The notes beneath the pieces were generated by a model. That model was not told where the DNA came from and searched no databases. It was given only the letters and a program-made list of their open reading frames with translations. The position numbers were made by a program, and so were the translations under genes. 32,871 nt of DNA from Actinomycetota bacterium (lineage in GTDB: Bacteria; Actinomycetota; Nitriliruptoria; Nitriliruptorales; Nitriliruptoraceae): positions 1-32,871 of the forward strand of contig JAFMLG010000014.1 of the NCBI GenBank assembly GCA_017852335.1, read 5' to 3'. Below are positions 21,884 to 29,957 of this stretch, in pieces (position 1 is the first letter of the stretch; each line of letters begins with the position of its first letter).

Positions 21884-23464
21884 CTAGGCCCGCTCGAGCA
21901 CGACGGCCGTGTCGGCCGGGAGCGTCCCGTCGAAGGTCCCGCCCTCGCCGGCCGCCGCCCCGTCGCTCCCGATCCGGACGACCCAGGCGCCGTCGGCGAA
22001 CGCCGGGACCGTGGCCGTGCGTCCGGCCATCTCGGCCAGGGTCACCATCCGGGCGTCGCCGAGCTCGCGCACGAACCCGAGGACCCCGTCCGGGATCCCG
22101 TCCGCCGCCCCGAGGACGCGCTGCGCCCCGCGGACCAGCACCTCGTGGGAGGACCGCAGCGCGATCAGCCGCCGCGTCAGGTGCAGGGCCGACGCCGGGT
22201 CCGCCTCCTGCGCCGCGACGCTGAGCGCCGCCGCGTCCGGCGGCAGCGGCAGCCAGGCGGGGTCCGGCCAGCCGCAGCCGGGCTCGGACGTCCACGGCAT
22301 CGGCGCGCGGCAGCCGTCCCGGCCGCCCGGATCGACCTCGCGCTCGGTCGGCACCTCGGCGTCCTCCAGCGCCAGCTCGTCGCCCTGGTACAGCGTCGGC
22401 ACTCCGCGCAGGGTCAGCAGCACGCAGAGCGCCGCCCGCGCGCGCGCGCGCGAGCCGACGCGGGTCGCCAGCCGCGGCTTGTCGTGGTTGCTCAGCACCC
22501 AGGCCGGCCAGAGGCCCCGGGCGGCGAACGCCGCGTCGACCTCGGCGATGCGGCGGGCCCACTCGGCCGCGTCCCACGGCGCCAGCAGCAGCTGGAAGGT
22601 GAACGCGAGGTGCAGCGCGTCGTCGCCGACGTGCGCGAGGACGGCGTCGACGTCCTCGAGGAAGGCCTCGCCGATCATGACCGCGCCGCGCTCGTCGAGC
22701 ACCCGGCGCGCCGCGGCGAGATGCCCGCGGGTGCTCGGGTGCCAGTGGAACCAGCCGCGGCCGTCGGGCGGCGTGCCCGGGGGGTCGTCGGGGTAGGTGC
22801 GGTCCTGGCCGATCAGGACGATCGCGTCGGCGCGGAACCCGTCGACGCCGCGGTCGAGCCAGAACCGCAGCACGTCCAGCTGCGCCTCGCGCAGGCCCGG
22901 GTCGTCCCAGTTCACGTCGGGCTGCTCGGGCAGGAAGTGGTGGAGGTAGTACTGGCCGGTGGCGTCGTCGTACGTCCAGGCCGGCTCGGGCGCGAAGTGC
23001 CGGATCCAGTTGTTCGGCGGTCCGCCGTCGGGGGCGGGGTCGCGCCAGACGTACCAGTCGCGGTGCGGGTCCTCGCGGGAGGACCGCGACGCCGTGAACC
23101 ACGGGTGCCGGTCGGACGTGTGGTTCGCGACCCAGTCCAGCCAGACGCGGAGACCCCGCGCGTGCGCGTCGGCGATCAGGCCGTCGACGTCCGCGAGGGC
23201 CCCGAACAGCGGATCGACGTCACGGTGGTCGCTGATGTCGTACCCGAAGTCGGCCATCGGCGACCGGAAGAACGGGGAGGACCACACGGCCCCGACGCCG
23301 AGCGACGCCAGGTGGTCGAGTCCGGCGCGCATCCCGGCGAGGTCCCCGACGCCGTCGCCGTCGGTGTCCCGGAACGACCGCGGGTAGACCTGGTAGACGA
23401 CGCCGTCGAACGGCGGACCGTCCGGCGCCGTGCCGTCCGCCGACGGGTCGCGGGCCTCAGCCAT
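21884..23464 (-). CDS. GH13 alpha-glucosidase / oligo-1,6-glucosidase family
   Basis: A 526-residue glycoside hydrolase of family 13 acting on alpha-glucosides. It begins VVYQVYPRSFRDTDGDGVGDLAG, including the Asp-rich calcium-type loop (33-41). Conserved regions are DWVANHTSDRHPWF, GFRADAI (nucleophile Asp213), MIGEAF (acid/base Glu266) and LSNHDKPR (Asp328). The C-terminal beta domain ends the protein. No signal peptide is seen, so it is cytoplasmic and acts on imported oligosaccharides such as sucrose, maltose or isomaltose; the substrate is not certain. The ATG at 23464 overlaps the PfkB gene by 8 bases, with GGAGG inside that gene. It fits the AglE-like binding protein at 31607. Confidence 0.94.
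   Translation of the reverse strand: MAEARDPSADGTAPDGPPFDGVVYQVYPRSFRDTDGDGVGDLAGMRAGLDHLASLGVGAVWSSPFFRSPMADFGYDISDHRDVDPLFGALADVDGLIADAHARGLRVWLDWVANHTSDRHPWFTASRSSREDPHRDWYVWRDPAPDGGPPNNWIRHFAPEPAWTYDDATGQYYLHHFLPEQPDVNWDDPGLREAQLDVLRFWLDRGVDGFRADAIVLIGQDRTYPDDPPGTPPDGRGWFHWHPSTRGHLAAARRVLDERGAVMIGEAFLEDVDAVLAHVGDDALHLAFTFQLLLAPWDAAEWARRIAEVDAAFAARGLWPAWVLSNHDKPRLATRVGSRARARAALCVLLTLRGVPTLYQGDELALEDAEVPTEREVDPGGRDGCRAPMPWTSEPGCGWPDPAWLPLPPDAAALSVAAQEADPASALHLTRRLIALRSSHEVLVRGAQRVLGAADGIPDGVLGFVRELGDARMVTLAEMAGRTATVPAFADGAWVVRIGSDGAAAGEGGTFDGTLPADTAVVLERA
22437..22452. repeat. (CG)8 alternating run in the GH13 gene
   Basis: Sixteen alternating C and G bases inside the coding region, translated as Arg-Ala repeats in GSRARARAALCVLL. 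Such runs can slip in replication or adopt Z-DNA; here the frame is intact. Confidence 0.9.
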
Positions 23465-24401
23465 CGGTCGCCTCCACGAGTTCGGACCGTCGCGGCGGGT
23501 CGGCCCCGGGACGGGTGCAGGTCAGGGCGGCGACGCGGGCGGCCGTGCCCAGCGCGGTCGTGATCGCCTCGGTGTGGGCGGCGGCCAGCGTCCGCCGGTC
23601 GAGCAGTCCGCCGGCGTCCAGCGCCGACAGCAGGCCGGCGGTGAACGCGTCGCCGGCCCCGACGGTGTCGACGACCTCGACGCGGGGACTCGGGACGGTC
23701 GTCAGGACCTCCCCGTCGCGCAGCGCCACCGCGCCCTCGGCCCCCCGGGTCACGACGACGAGGGTCCCGTCGGCCGCCCAGCCCCGGGCCGCCTCCACCG
23801 GGTCCGCGCCGGGGTGCAGGACGGCCAGGTCCTCGTCGCTGACCTTCACGAGGTCCGTGCCGGTCGCCGCCGCGTCGAGCGCCGCCCGCGCCGCCGCGAG
23901 GTCCGGGATCACGGCCGGCCGGACGTTCGGATCGAGGCTGGTGAACGCGCGCGCGGCGCGGTCGGCGAGCAGGCCGGCCAGCGTCGCCCCGGTGCCGGGT
24001 GTCGCCAGCGTCACGGCCCCGAGCGAGACGTGCAGCGGGAGCGCCCGGACCGCGGGTGGCAGTGCCGCGACGTCCGCCGGGGTCAACCCGACGGCGCTGG
24101 TGCCGTCGAGGTAGAAGCCGTAGGACGCGACGCCGGCCGCGTCGAGGTGGACCATCGCCAGCGTCGTCGCGTCCGCGGTGCGGTCGGGCAGGACCGTCGT
24201 CACCCCGGCGTCGGCCAGCCGGGCGGCGAGCAGCTCGCCGAACGCGTCGACCGAGAGCGGTCCGAGGTACCCGACGGGCAGCCCGAGCCGGCCGAGGCCG
24301 ACCGCGACGTTCAGGGGGGACCCGCCGGGCAACGGTCGCAGGTGGCCGGCCGCGTCGGGGACGAGGTCGACGAGCGCCTCGCCGGCGACGAGCACCCGCA
24401 C
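23457..24401 (-). CDS. PfkB-family carbohydrate kinase (fructokinase-like)
   Basis: A 314-residue sugar kinase. It starts VRVLVAGEALVDLVPDAAGHLRPLPGGSPLNVAVGLGRLG, the fructokinase/ribokinase N-terminal signature with the substrate-binding GGSPxN. The C-terminal signature is VEVVDTVGAGDAFTAGLLSAL with catalytic base Asp251. The overall look is that of bacterial fructokinases, which would fit phosphorylation of fructose released from sucrose by the following GH13 enzyme. GTG at 24401 was chosen because homology starts there; the frame is open upstream. It is first in a two-gene minus-strand unit with GH13. It lacks the sulfonate-site pattern seen in the other PfkB kinase of this window. Confidence 0.9.
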   Translation of the reverse strand: MRVLVAGEALVDLVPDAAGHLRPLPGGSPLNVAVGLGRLGLPVGYLGPLSVDAFGELLAARLADAGVTTVLPDRTADATTLAMVHLDAAGVASYGFYLDGTSAVGLTPADVAALPPAVRALPLHVSLGAVTLATPGTGATLAGLLADRAARAFTSLDPNVRPAVIPDLAAARAALDAAATGTDLVKVSDEDLAVLHPGADPVEAARGWAADGTLVVVTRGAEGAVALRDGEVLTTVPSPRVEVVDTVGAGDAFTAGLLSALDAGGLLDRRTLAAAHTEAITTALGTAARVAALTCTRPGADPPRRSELVEATDG

Positions 24402-24451
24402 GGCCCCGACCTCCGTCGTCCCGGCGCCCCCCGTGGGGACGCAGGCCGACG

Positions 24452-24461
24452 ACGCTAGTGT
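24452..24461. promoter_or_regulatory. Overlapping divergent -10 elements (PfkB-GH13 / GH31)
   Basis: ACGCTAGTGT reads TAGCGT on the minus strand (24457-24452) and TAGTGT on the plus strand (24456-24461). It is the only such site in the 121-base gap between the divergent kinase and GH31 genes. The layout closely repeats the one at 11703-11712. Confidence 0.48.
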
Positions 24462-24488
24462 CCGCGTCACCGCGGCTGCGACGTCGTC

Positions 24489-24512
24489 GTCCCCCGCGGC
24501 TCCCGCGGGGAC
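24489..24512 (+). other. Leader hairpin abutting the GH31 ribosome-binding site
   Basis: GTCCCC (24489-24494) pairs with GGGGAC (24507-24512) and GCGG (24496-24499) with CCGC (24503-24506), leaving one bulged C and a CTC loop: ten base pairs in all. The ribosome-binding GGAGGT starts at 24513, directly after the stem. Confidence 0.45.
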
Positions 24513-24522
24513 GGAGGTACCG

Positions 24523-26760
24523 GTGCAGGCCCACCACGAGGGCGTCGCCCGGGTCCGCGGCGCCGAGCCGCTCACCGCGTTCGAGGTCGTCGAGTCCGGT
24601 CCGGGCCGCGCGGTCGTGCGGGTCATGGGCGGCCGTCTCGAGCTGACCGTCCACCGTCCCGGCACGTTCCGCGTGCGGTGGCTCGTCGCGGACCCCGCAC
24701 CGACCTACGGGATCCTGACCGAGGACGGCGCGCGGCCCGATCCCGGTCCGGTGGCCGAGCCGGACGTCGACGTCGACCCCGACGGTGCGGCGCGGCTGCG
24801 TCTGACCTCGGGGGACGTGACGCTGGTGTTGCGCGGTACGCCGCTGCGCCTCGAGCTGGAGCGCGACGGGCGGCGCATCCTCGGGCCGGCCGGTGACCGC
24901 TCGATCGACGGCGATCTGCGGTTCCCGGCCGTCGCCCGTCACGACGGCGGCTGGCTGCTGGCGTTCGAGCTGCCGTCGGGCGAGCGCGTCCACGGCCTCG
25001 GCGAGAAGTGGGCGGCGCTGGATCGGCGCGGCCAGCGCGTGCGGTCCTGGAACGAGGACGCGACCAACGTCAACAGCGAGCTGTCGTACAAGAACACGCC
25101 GTTCGCCTGGAGCCCGACCGGCTGGTGGTGGTTCCTGCACACGCCGGCCCCCGTCGAGCACGGCGTCGGGTACCCGAACTGGTCGCACCGGACGCTGCTG
25201 GTCGCGCTCGAGGACCCCGAGCTGGACCTGTTCCTCGGCGCGCACGACGGGCCGACCGACGTCATCGGGCGGTACACGGACCTCACGGGTCGCGCGTCGC
25301 TGCCCCCGGTCTGGTCCTACGGGGTCTGGTTCTCGCGGGCCTACTACGAGACCGCCGAGGACGCCCTGGCCGCGGCCGAGGGGCTGCGCGACCGACGCAT
25401 CCCGTCCGAGGTGCTGCTGCTGGACGGTCGGGCCTGGCACGCCTGGACGACCCGGTTCGACTTCTCCTGGGACCCCGAGCGGTACCCCGACCCGGCCGCG
25501 TTCGTCGGGCGGCTGAAGGACCTGGGCTTCCGCACGAACCTCTGGGAGTACTCCTACCTCTCGGTGCGGAACCCGCTGTTCAACGAGCTCGAGGAGAAGG
25601 GCTACTTCCTCCGGAACCCCGACGGCTCGACGTACGTCCACCGCTGGTTCCCGTGGCCGTTCGAGGAGCACTACCCCTGGCTCCCGCCCAGCGGCATCAT
25701 CGACTTCACGAACCCCGAGGCCTACGCCTGGTTCCGCGACCAGCACCGTGACCTGATCGACCTCGGCGTCGCGGTGATGAAGACCGACTACGGCGAGGCC
25801 GTCCCGACCGACGTCGTCGCGCACAACGGCGACACCGGGCACCGGCTGCACAACGTCTACACGCTGCTCTACAACCGCTGCGTCTTCGAGGCGTTCGAGC
25901 GGCACGGAACCGGGGCCCCGATGGTCTGGGGCCGCTCCGGCTGGGCCGGCGTGCAGCGCAGCCCCGTCCAGTGGGGCGGCGACCCGCAGTGCGACTGGGA
26001 GGGGCTGGCGGCCTCGGTCCGCGGCGGGCTGTCCTGGGGCATGAGCGGCGGGCCGTTCTACAGCCACGACATCGGCGGGTTCGCCCGCGGCCAGGTCGCG
26101 CCGGAGCTGTACGTGCGGTGGGCCCAGGCCGGGATCCACTGCTCGCACACCCGGTTCCACGGCATCGGGGAGCGCGAGCCCTGGGCGTACGGCGACGAGG
26201 CCGAGGACATCGTCCGGACGTGGTGCGAGTGGCGCATGCGCCTCGTCCCGTACCTCCAGGCCTGCGCCCTCGAGGCGGCCCGGACCGGCGTGCCGGTGAT
26301 GCGGGCGATGGCGCTGGCGTTCCCCGACGACCTCGCCGCCGATCGGGACCTCCAGTACCTCCTCGGCCCGTCGCTGCTGGTCGCGCCCGTGGTGCGGGCC
26401 GACGGCCGCGTCCGCGTCGTGCTCCCCTCGGGTTCCCGGTGGTGCGAGCTCGCGACCGGGACCTGGCACGAGGGCGGCACCGTCCTCGACCTCGAGGTCC
26501 CGCTGGACACGATCCCGCTGTTCGGCCGCGAGGGGCACCTGCTGCCGCTCGGCCCCGTCGTGCAGCACACGGGCGAGCTCGACGGCCCGCTCGTCGTCGA
26601 CGAGGTCGTCGCGTTCGGCGCACCGACCGTCCCGCTCGACCTGCCGGTCGTCGACGCCGACGGGCGCGTCGATGCGACCGTGACGCTGGCGCCCGACGGC
26701 GCCGGCGGCCTCACCGGCCTCGGAGCGCTGACCGGCGCGCCGACCCTCACCGTCCGCTGA
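24523..26760 (+). CDS. GH31 alpha-xylosidase / alpha-glucosidase, YicI-like
   Basis: A 745-residue family 31 glycoside hydrolase. The N-terminal beta-sandwich (1-270) includes HGLGEKWAALDRRGQ. The catalytic barrel starts LPPVWSYGVWFSR. The nucleophile is Asp422 in VAVMKTDYGEAVPTD, and the acid/base is Asp487 in QWGGDPQCDWEGL, 65 residues apart as in YicI. SGGPFYSHDIGGF and HSRFHG-like CSHTRFHGIGEREPWAY follow, then C-terminal beta domains (LFGREGHLLPLG). It is cytoplasmic, with no signal peptide. YicI releases alpha-xylose, and relatives act on alpha-glucosides. It does not look like the sulfoquinovosidase YihQ branch by eye. GTG at 24523 has GGAGGT 4 bases upstream. Confidence 0.93.
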   Translation: MQAHHEGVARVRGAEPLTAFEVVESGPGRAVVRVMGGRLELTVHRPGTFRVRWLVADPAPTYGILTEDGARPDPGPVAEPDVDVDPDGAARLRLTSGDVTLVLRGTPLRLELERDGRRILGPAGDRSIDGDLRFPAVARHDGGWLLAFELPSGERVHGLGEKWAALDRRGQRVRSWNEDATNVNSELSYKNTPFAWSPTGWWWFLHTPAPVEHGVGYPNWSHRTLLVALEDPELDLFLGAHDGPTDVIGRYTDLTGRASLPPVWSYGVWFSRAYYETAEDALAAAEGLRDRRIPSEVLLLDGRAWHAWTTRFDFSWDPERYPDPAAFVGRLKDLGFRTNLWEYSYLSVRNPLFNELEEKGYFLRNPDGSTYVHRWFPWPFEEHYPWLPPSGIIDFTNPEAYAWFRDQHRDLIDLGVAVMKTDYGEAVPTDVVAHNGDTGHRLHNVYTLLYNRCVFEAFERHGTGAPMVWGRSGWAGVQRSPVQWGGDPQCDWEGLAASVRGGLSWGMSGGPFYSHDIGGFARGQVAPELYVRWAQAGIHCSHTRFHGIGEREPWAYGDEAEDIVRTWCEWRMRLVPYLQACALEAARTGVPVMRAMALAFPDDLAADRDLQYLLGPSLLVAPVVRADGRVRVVLPSGSRWCELATGTWHEGGTVLDLEVPLDTIPLFGREGHLLPLGPVVQHTGELDGPLVVDEVVAFGAPTVPLDLPVVDADGRVDATVTLAPDGAGGLTGLGALTGAPTLTVR

Positions 26761-26815
26761 CGCGGCGGTCCGCCGGCCGCTCGCTCCCGACCCCCGTCCG
26801 CCCCGGAGGATCCTT

Positions 26816-28078
26816 ATGACCGACGCGACCCTCGGCCGTCCGGCCCACCTCGTCGACGAGCACCCGACGTTCGTCACGCACCTCGAGTGCGGGCTGACGG
26901 GGGAGCGGTTCGAGGCCGACACCGTCCAGACGCTGTCCAGCGCCGGCCGGCCGCTGCTGGTCCGGTACGACCTGGACGCGGCGCGCGAGGCCGTGTCCCG
27001 CGACGCCGTCGAGGCGCGGCACGACGACTGGTGGAAGTACCGGGAGATCCTCCCGGTCCGGCGCAGCGAGGACGTCGTCTCGCTCGGCGAGACGTTCACG
27101 CCGCTGATCCCGGTGCCGCGCTCGGCCGCCCGGCTGGGCGCCTCGTGGGCGCTGGTGAAGGACGAGGGGCGCCTGCCGACCGGGTCGTTCAAGGCCCGTG
27201 GGCTCGGGATGGCGGTGTCGATGGCGAAGGAGTTCGGCCTGACGCGGCTGGCGATGCCGACGAACGGCAACGCCGGCGCCGCCATGGCCGCCTACGCGTC
27301 GCGGGCCGGTCTCGAGACCTTCATCTTCTGTCCGGCCGACACGCCCGAGGTGAACGTCCGCGAGATCGCGCTGCAGGGCGCGAACGTCTGGCGGGTGGAC
27401 GGACTGATCGACGACTGCGGCCGCATCGTCGGTGAGGGGAAGGAGGCGATGGGCTGGTTCGACGTCTCGACCCTGAAGGAGCCGTACCGCATCGAGGGCA
27501 AGAAGACGATGGGCGTCGAGCTGCTCGAGCAGCTCGGCTGGGAGGTCCCGGACGCGATCATGTACCCCACGGGCGGCGGCACCGGCCTGATCGGGATGTG
27601 GAAGGCGTTCGACGAGCTCGAGGCCCTCGGCTGGATCGGTCCCGAGCGGCCCCGGATGTACGCCGTCCAGGCCGCCGGCTGCGCGCCGATGGTCCGGGCG
27701 TTCGAGGCCGGCGAGCGCCACGCCACCCGGTGGGAGGACGCGCACACGATCGCGAGCGGCATCCGCGTGCCGGCCGCCGTCGGTGACTTCCTGATCCTCG
27801 ACGCCGTCCGCGACTCGGGCGGTGCGGCGATCGCCGTCGAGGACGACGACATCGACCGCTGGGCGACGACCGTCGCGCAGGAGGACGGCCTGCTGATCTG
27901 CCCCGAGGGCGCCGCGACGTTCGCCGCCTGGGAGCAGGGCCTCGAGCGCGGCCTCATCGGCCGGGACGACCGCGTGGTGCTGTTCAACTGCGGGAACGGC
28001 CTGAAGTACCCGATGCCGCCGGCCGACCGCGTCCTCGCCACGCCGGTCGACTGGGACGCGATGGCGGCGGGGGCGTGA
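26816..28078 (+). CDS. Threonine-synthase-like PLP enzyme
   Basis: A 420-residue fold-type II PLP enzyme of the threonine synthase family. The PLP lysine is Lys126 in DEGRLPTGSFKARGLGMA. The phosphate-binding loop is YPTGGGTGLIGM, and MPTNGNAGAAMAAYASRAG and PYRIEGKKTMG are family segments. The N-terminal zinc-ribbon-like part is reduced to HLECGLTGERF. Threonine synthase makes threonine from phosphohomoserine; the related cysteate synthase makes cysteate from phosphoserine and sulfite. No hom or thrB is adjacent. Instead it is fused by a GTGA overlap to a sulfolactate-dehydrogenase-like gene, so a role other than threonine synthesis deserves thought. ATG at 26816 has a strong GGAGG site; the GH31 stop is 55 bases upstream. 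Confidence 0.88.
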   Translation: MTDATLGRPAHLVDEHPTFVTHLECGLTGERFEADTVQTLSSAGRPLLVRYDLDAAREAVSRDAVEARHDDWWKYREILPVRRSEDVVSLGETFTPLIPVPRSAARLGASWALVKDEGRLPTGSFKARGLGMAVSMAKEFGLTRLAMPTNGNAGAAMAAYASRAGLETFIFCPADTPEVNVREIALQGANVWRVDGLIDDCGRIVGEGKEAMGWFDVSTLKEPYRIEGKKTMGVELLEQLGWEVPDAIMYPTGGGTGLIGMWKAFDELEALGWIGPERPRMYAVQAAGCAPMVRAFEAGERHATRWEDAHTIASGIRVPAAVGDFLILDAVRDSGGAAIAVEDDDIDRWATTVAQEDGLLICPEGAATFAAWEQGLERGLIGRDDRVVLFNCGNGLKYPMPPADRVLATPVDWDAMAAGA

Positions 28079-29019
28079 CCGGTCCCGGACGGCCCCGCGT
28101 CGTCGTCAGCGAGTTCATGGACCCGGCCGCCGTCGCGCGGCTGGCCGAGGGGGCCGACGTCCACGAGGACACCACCCTGGTCACCGACCGGCCGCGGCTG
28201 CTGACCGCCGTCGCCGACGCGGACGCGCTGGTCGTCCGGGACCGCACCCGCGTCGACGCCGAGGTCCTGGCCGCGGCGCCGCGGCTGCGGGTCGTCGGAC
28301 GCCTCGGCGTCGGGACCGACAACCTCGACCTCGAGGCCCTCGCCGACCGCGGGGTCGCCGTCCGGCTCGCGACCGGGGCGAACGCCGTCTCGGTCGCCGA
28401 GCACGTCGTCGGGTCGCTGCTGGTGCTCTCCCGCCCCGCGTTCGGCGCTACCGCGCGCCTGGTCGCGGGGGAGTGGCCCCGGACCGAGCTGATCGGCCGC
28501 GAGCTCTCGGGTCGGACGCTCGGGCTGGTCGGGTTCGGGGCGACGGCCCGCGAGGTCGCGGCGCGGGCCGCGGCCCTCGGCATGTCGATCGTCGCATCGG
28601 ACCCGATGGTCACCGACGGTGGGCCCGGGGTCACCATGCTCGACCTCGACGCGATGCTGGCCGTCAGTGACGCGGTCAGCGTCCACGCGCCGCTGCTGCC
28701 GTCGACCCGCGGGCTGATCGGCGCCGACGCGCTGGCGCGGCTGCCCGAGGGGGCGGTGCTCGTCGACACGTCGCGGGGTGGGGTCGTCGACCACGACGCG
28801 GTCGTCGCGGCGCTGCGGTCGGGGCACCTCGCGGGCGCCGCCCTCGACGTCTTCCCCGAGGAGCCGCTGACGCCGGCGCTGACCGCCCGGTACGCGGACG
28901 TGCCGGGGCTGCTGCTGACCCCGCACCTCGCCGGCGTCACCCGCGAGTCGAACGTCCGGGTCTCGGGCGTCGTGGCCGAGGCCGTGCTCGCCGCGCTGGC
29001 GGAGGGCGCCGGGGCGTGA
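28075..29019 (+). CDS. D-isomer-specific 2-hydroxyacid dehydrogenase, (S)-sulfolactate dehydrogenase (SlcC)-like
   Basis: A 314-residue NAD-dependent 2-hydroxyacid dehydrogenase. It starts RVVVSEFMDPAAVARLAEGADVH and continues RLGVGTDNLDLEALADRGVAV and GANAVSVAEHVVG, closely like SlcC as I recall that family. The nucleotide loop is GLVGFGATAREVA, with GFGATA in place of GxGxxG. The catalytic triad is Arg234 (TSRGGVVD), Glu263 (DVFPEEP) and His284 (LTPHLAGVT). SlcC oxidises (S)-sulfolactate to sulfopyruvate; phosphoglycerate dehydrogenase is the main alternative, but the ACT/ASB tail of SerA is absent. GTG at 28075 overlaps the upstream stop, and its own stop overlaps the kinase start. That context supports a sulfonate substrate. 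Confidence 0.85.
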   Translation: MTGPGRPRVVVSEFMDPAAVARLAEGADVHEDTTLVTDRPRLLTAVADADALVVRDRTRVDAEVLAAAPRLRVVGRLGVGTDNLDLEALADRGVAVRLATGANAVSVAEHVVGSLLVLSRPAFGATARLVAGEWPRTELIGRELSGRTLGLVGFGATAREVAARAAALGMSIVASDPMVTDGGPGVTMLDLDAMLAVSDAVSVHAPLLPSTRGLIGADALARLPEGAVLVDTSRGGVVDHDAVVAALRSGHLAGAALDVFPEEPLTPALTARYADVPGLLLTPHLAGVTRESNVRVSGVVAEAVLAALAEGAGA

Positions 29020-29957
29020 CCCCGCGGCTGCTCTGCGTCGGGACCGCGGTCGTCGACCTCGTGGTGGACCTGCCGGGGCCGCTCGCGGTCGGGGCGAAGC
29101 AGTTCGTCCCGGCGCTCCGGACGGTCGTCGGCGGGCCGGCCACGACCGCCGCCGCGGCGGCCGCCCGCCTCGGGGCCGAGGTCCGGCTGCTCGCCCCCGT
29201 CGGGGACGACGACCGCGCGGACGTGGTCCGGTCCGCGCTGGCCGCCGTCGGCGTCGAGGACGCCCTCGTCGTGCGGTCGGACGCCGCGACCGCGACGTCG
29301 CTGGTCCTCGTCACCCCCGACGGCGAGCGGACCATCGTGAACGCGACGCCGGACGCGCTGCGCGGGCCGCTCGACCCCGACGACGCCGCGGCCCTGCGTG
29401 CGGCCGTCGCGGCGGCCGACGCGGTCCTCGCCGACGTGCGCTGGCCCGCCGCGGCGGCGCTGGCCCTGGCCGCCGCCCGGGCGGCCGGCGTCCCGGGGAT
29501 CCTCGACCTCGACCGGGCGCCGGCCGCCGACGCCGGGCTCCTGACCGGTCTCGTCCGGGCGGCCAGCCACGTCGCCGCCTCGCGCGACGGGCTCGACGAC
29601 CTGCTGGCGGTCCACGCCCCGGGGACCACGACGGACGCCGACCCGGCCGCGGCGCTGGCCGTCCTGGCCGAGGTCTCGGGCGGGGCCGTCCCGCTCGTCA
29701 CCCTGGGATCCGCCGGGGCGGCGTGGGCGGTCGATGGGGTCGTGGCGACCGCGCCCGCCCCGACCGTGACCGTGGTCGAGACGCTCGGCGCCGGGGACGT
29801 CTGGCACGGGGCGCTGGCCACGGGCCTCGCCGCGGGCCGTACGGTCGCGGACGCCGTCGCGGACGCGAACGTCGCCGCGGCGCTGCGGTGCACCCGCCGG
29901 GGCGGGTGGGAGACGCTGGCCGACGCCGCCGAGGTGGCGGCCGCACGGGAGGGATGA
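29016..29957 (+). CDS. PfkB-family kinase resembling 6-deoxy-6-sulfofructose kinase YihV
   Basis: A 313-residue PfkB kinase with catalytic Asp261 in VVETLGAGDVWHGALATGL. It resembles E. coli YihV more than fructokinases do: GAKQFVPALRTVVGGPATTAAAAAARLGA, DGERTIVNATPDAL, VLADVRW, GAGDVWHGALA and AALRCTRRGG all have close YihV counterparts that I recall. From memory, YihV binds the sulfonate with Lys27, Asn109 and Arg138; by eye these fall on Lys28, Asn109 and Arg142 here. The predicted reaction is ATP-dependent phosphorylation of sulfofructose at C1. GTG at 29016 overlaps the SlcC-like stop, and its stop overlaps the isomerase ATG. Alternatives are another PfkB sugar kinase of unknown substrate. 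Confidence 0.88.
   Translation: MTPRLLCVGTAVVDLVVDLPGPLAVGAKQFVPALRTVVGGPATTAAAAAARLGAEVRLLAPVGDDDRADVVRSALAAVGVEDALVVRSDAATATSLVLVTPDGERTIVNATPDALRGPLDPDDAAALRAAVAAADAVLADVRWPAAAALALAAARAAGVPGILDLDRAPAADAGLLTGLVRAASHVAASRDGLDDLLAVHAPGTTTDADPAAALAVLAEVSGGAVPLVTLGSAGAAWAVDGVVATAPAPTVTVVETLGAGDVWHGALATGLAAGRTVADAVADANVAAALRCTRRGGWETLADAAEVAAAREG

Noticed and set aside
24523-26760. GH31 enzyme as a sulfoquinovosidase (YihQ-type)
   Set aside because: Attractive given the neighbouring operon, but KTDYGE, WGGD and SHDIGGF contexts look YicI-like by eye. It is kept as a YicI-like alpha-xylosidase/glucosidase.
28075-29019. Phosphoglycerate dehydrogenase SerA
   Set aside because: It lacks the C-terminal regulatory domains and matches the SlcC-like N-terminal pattern better; it remains the fallback call.
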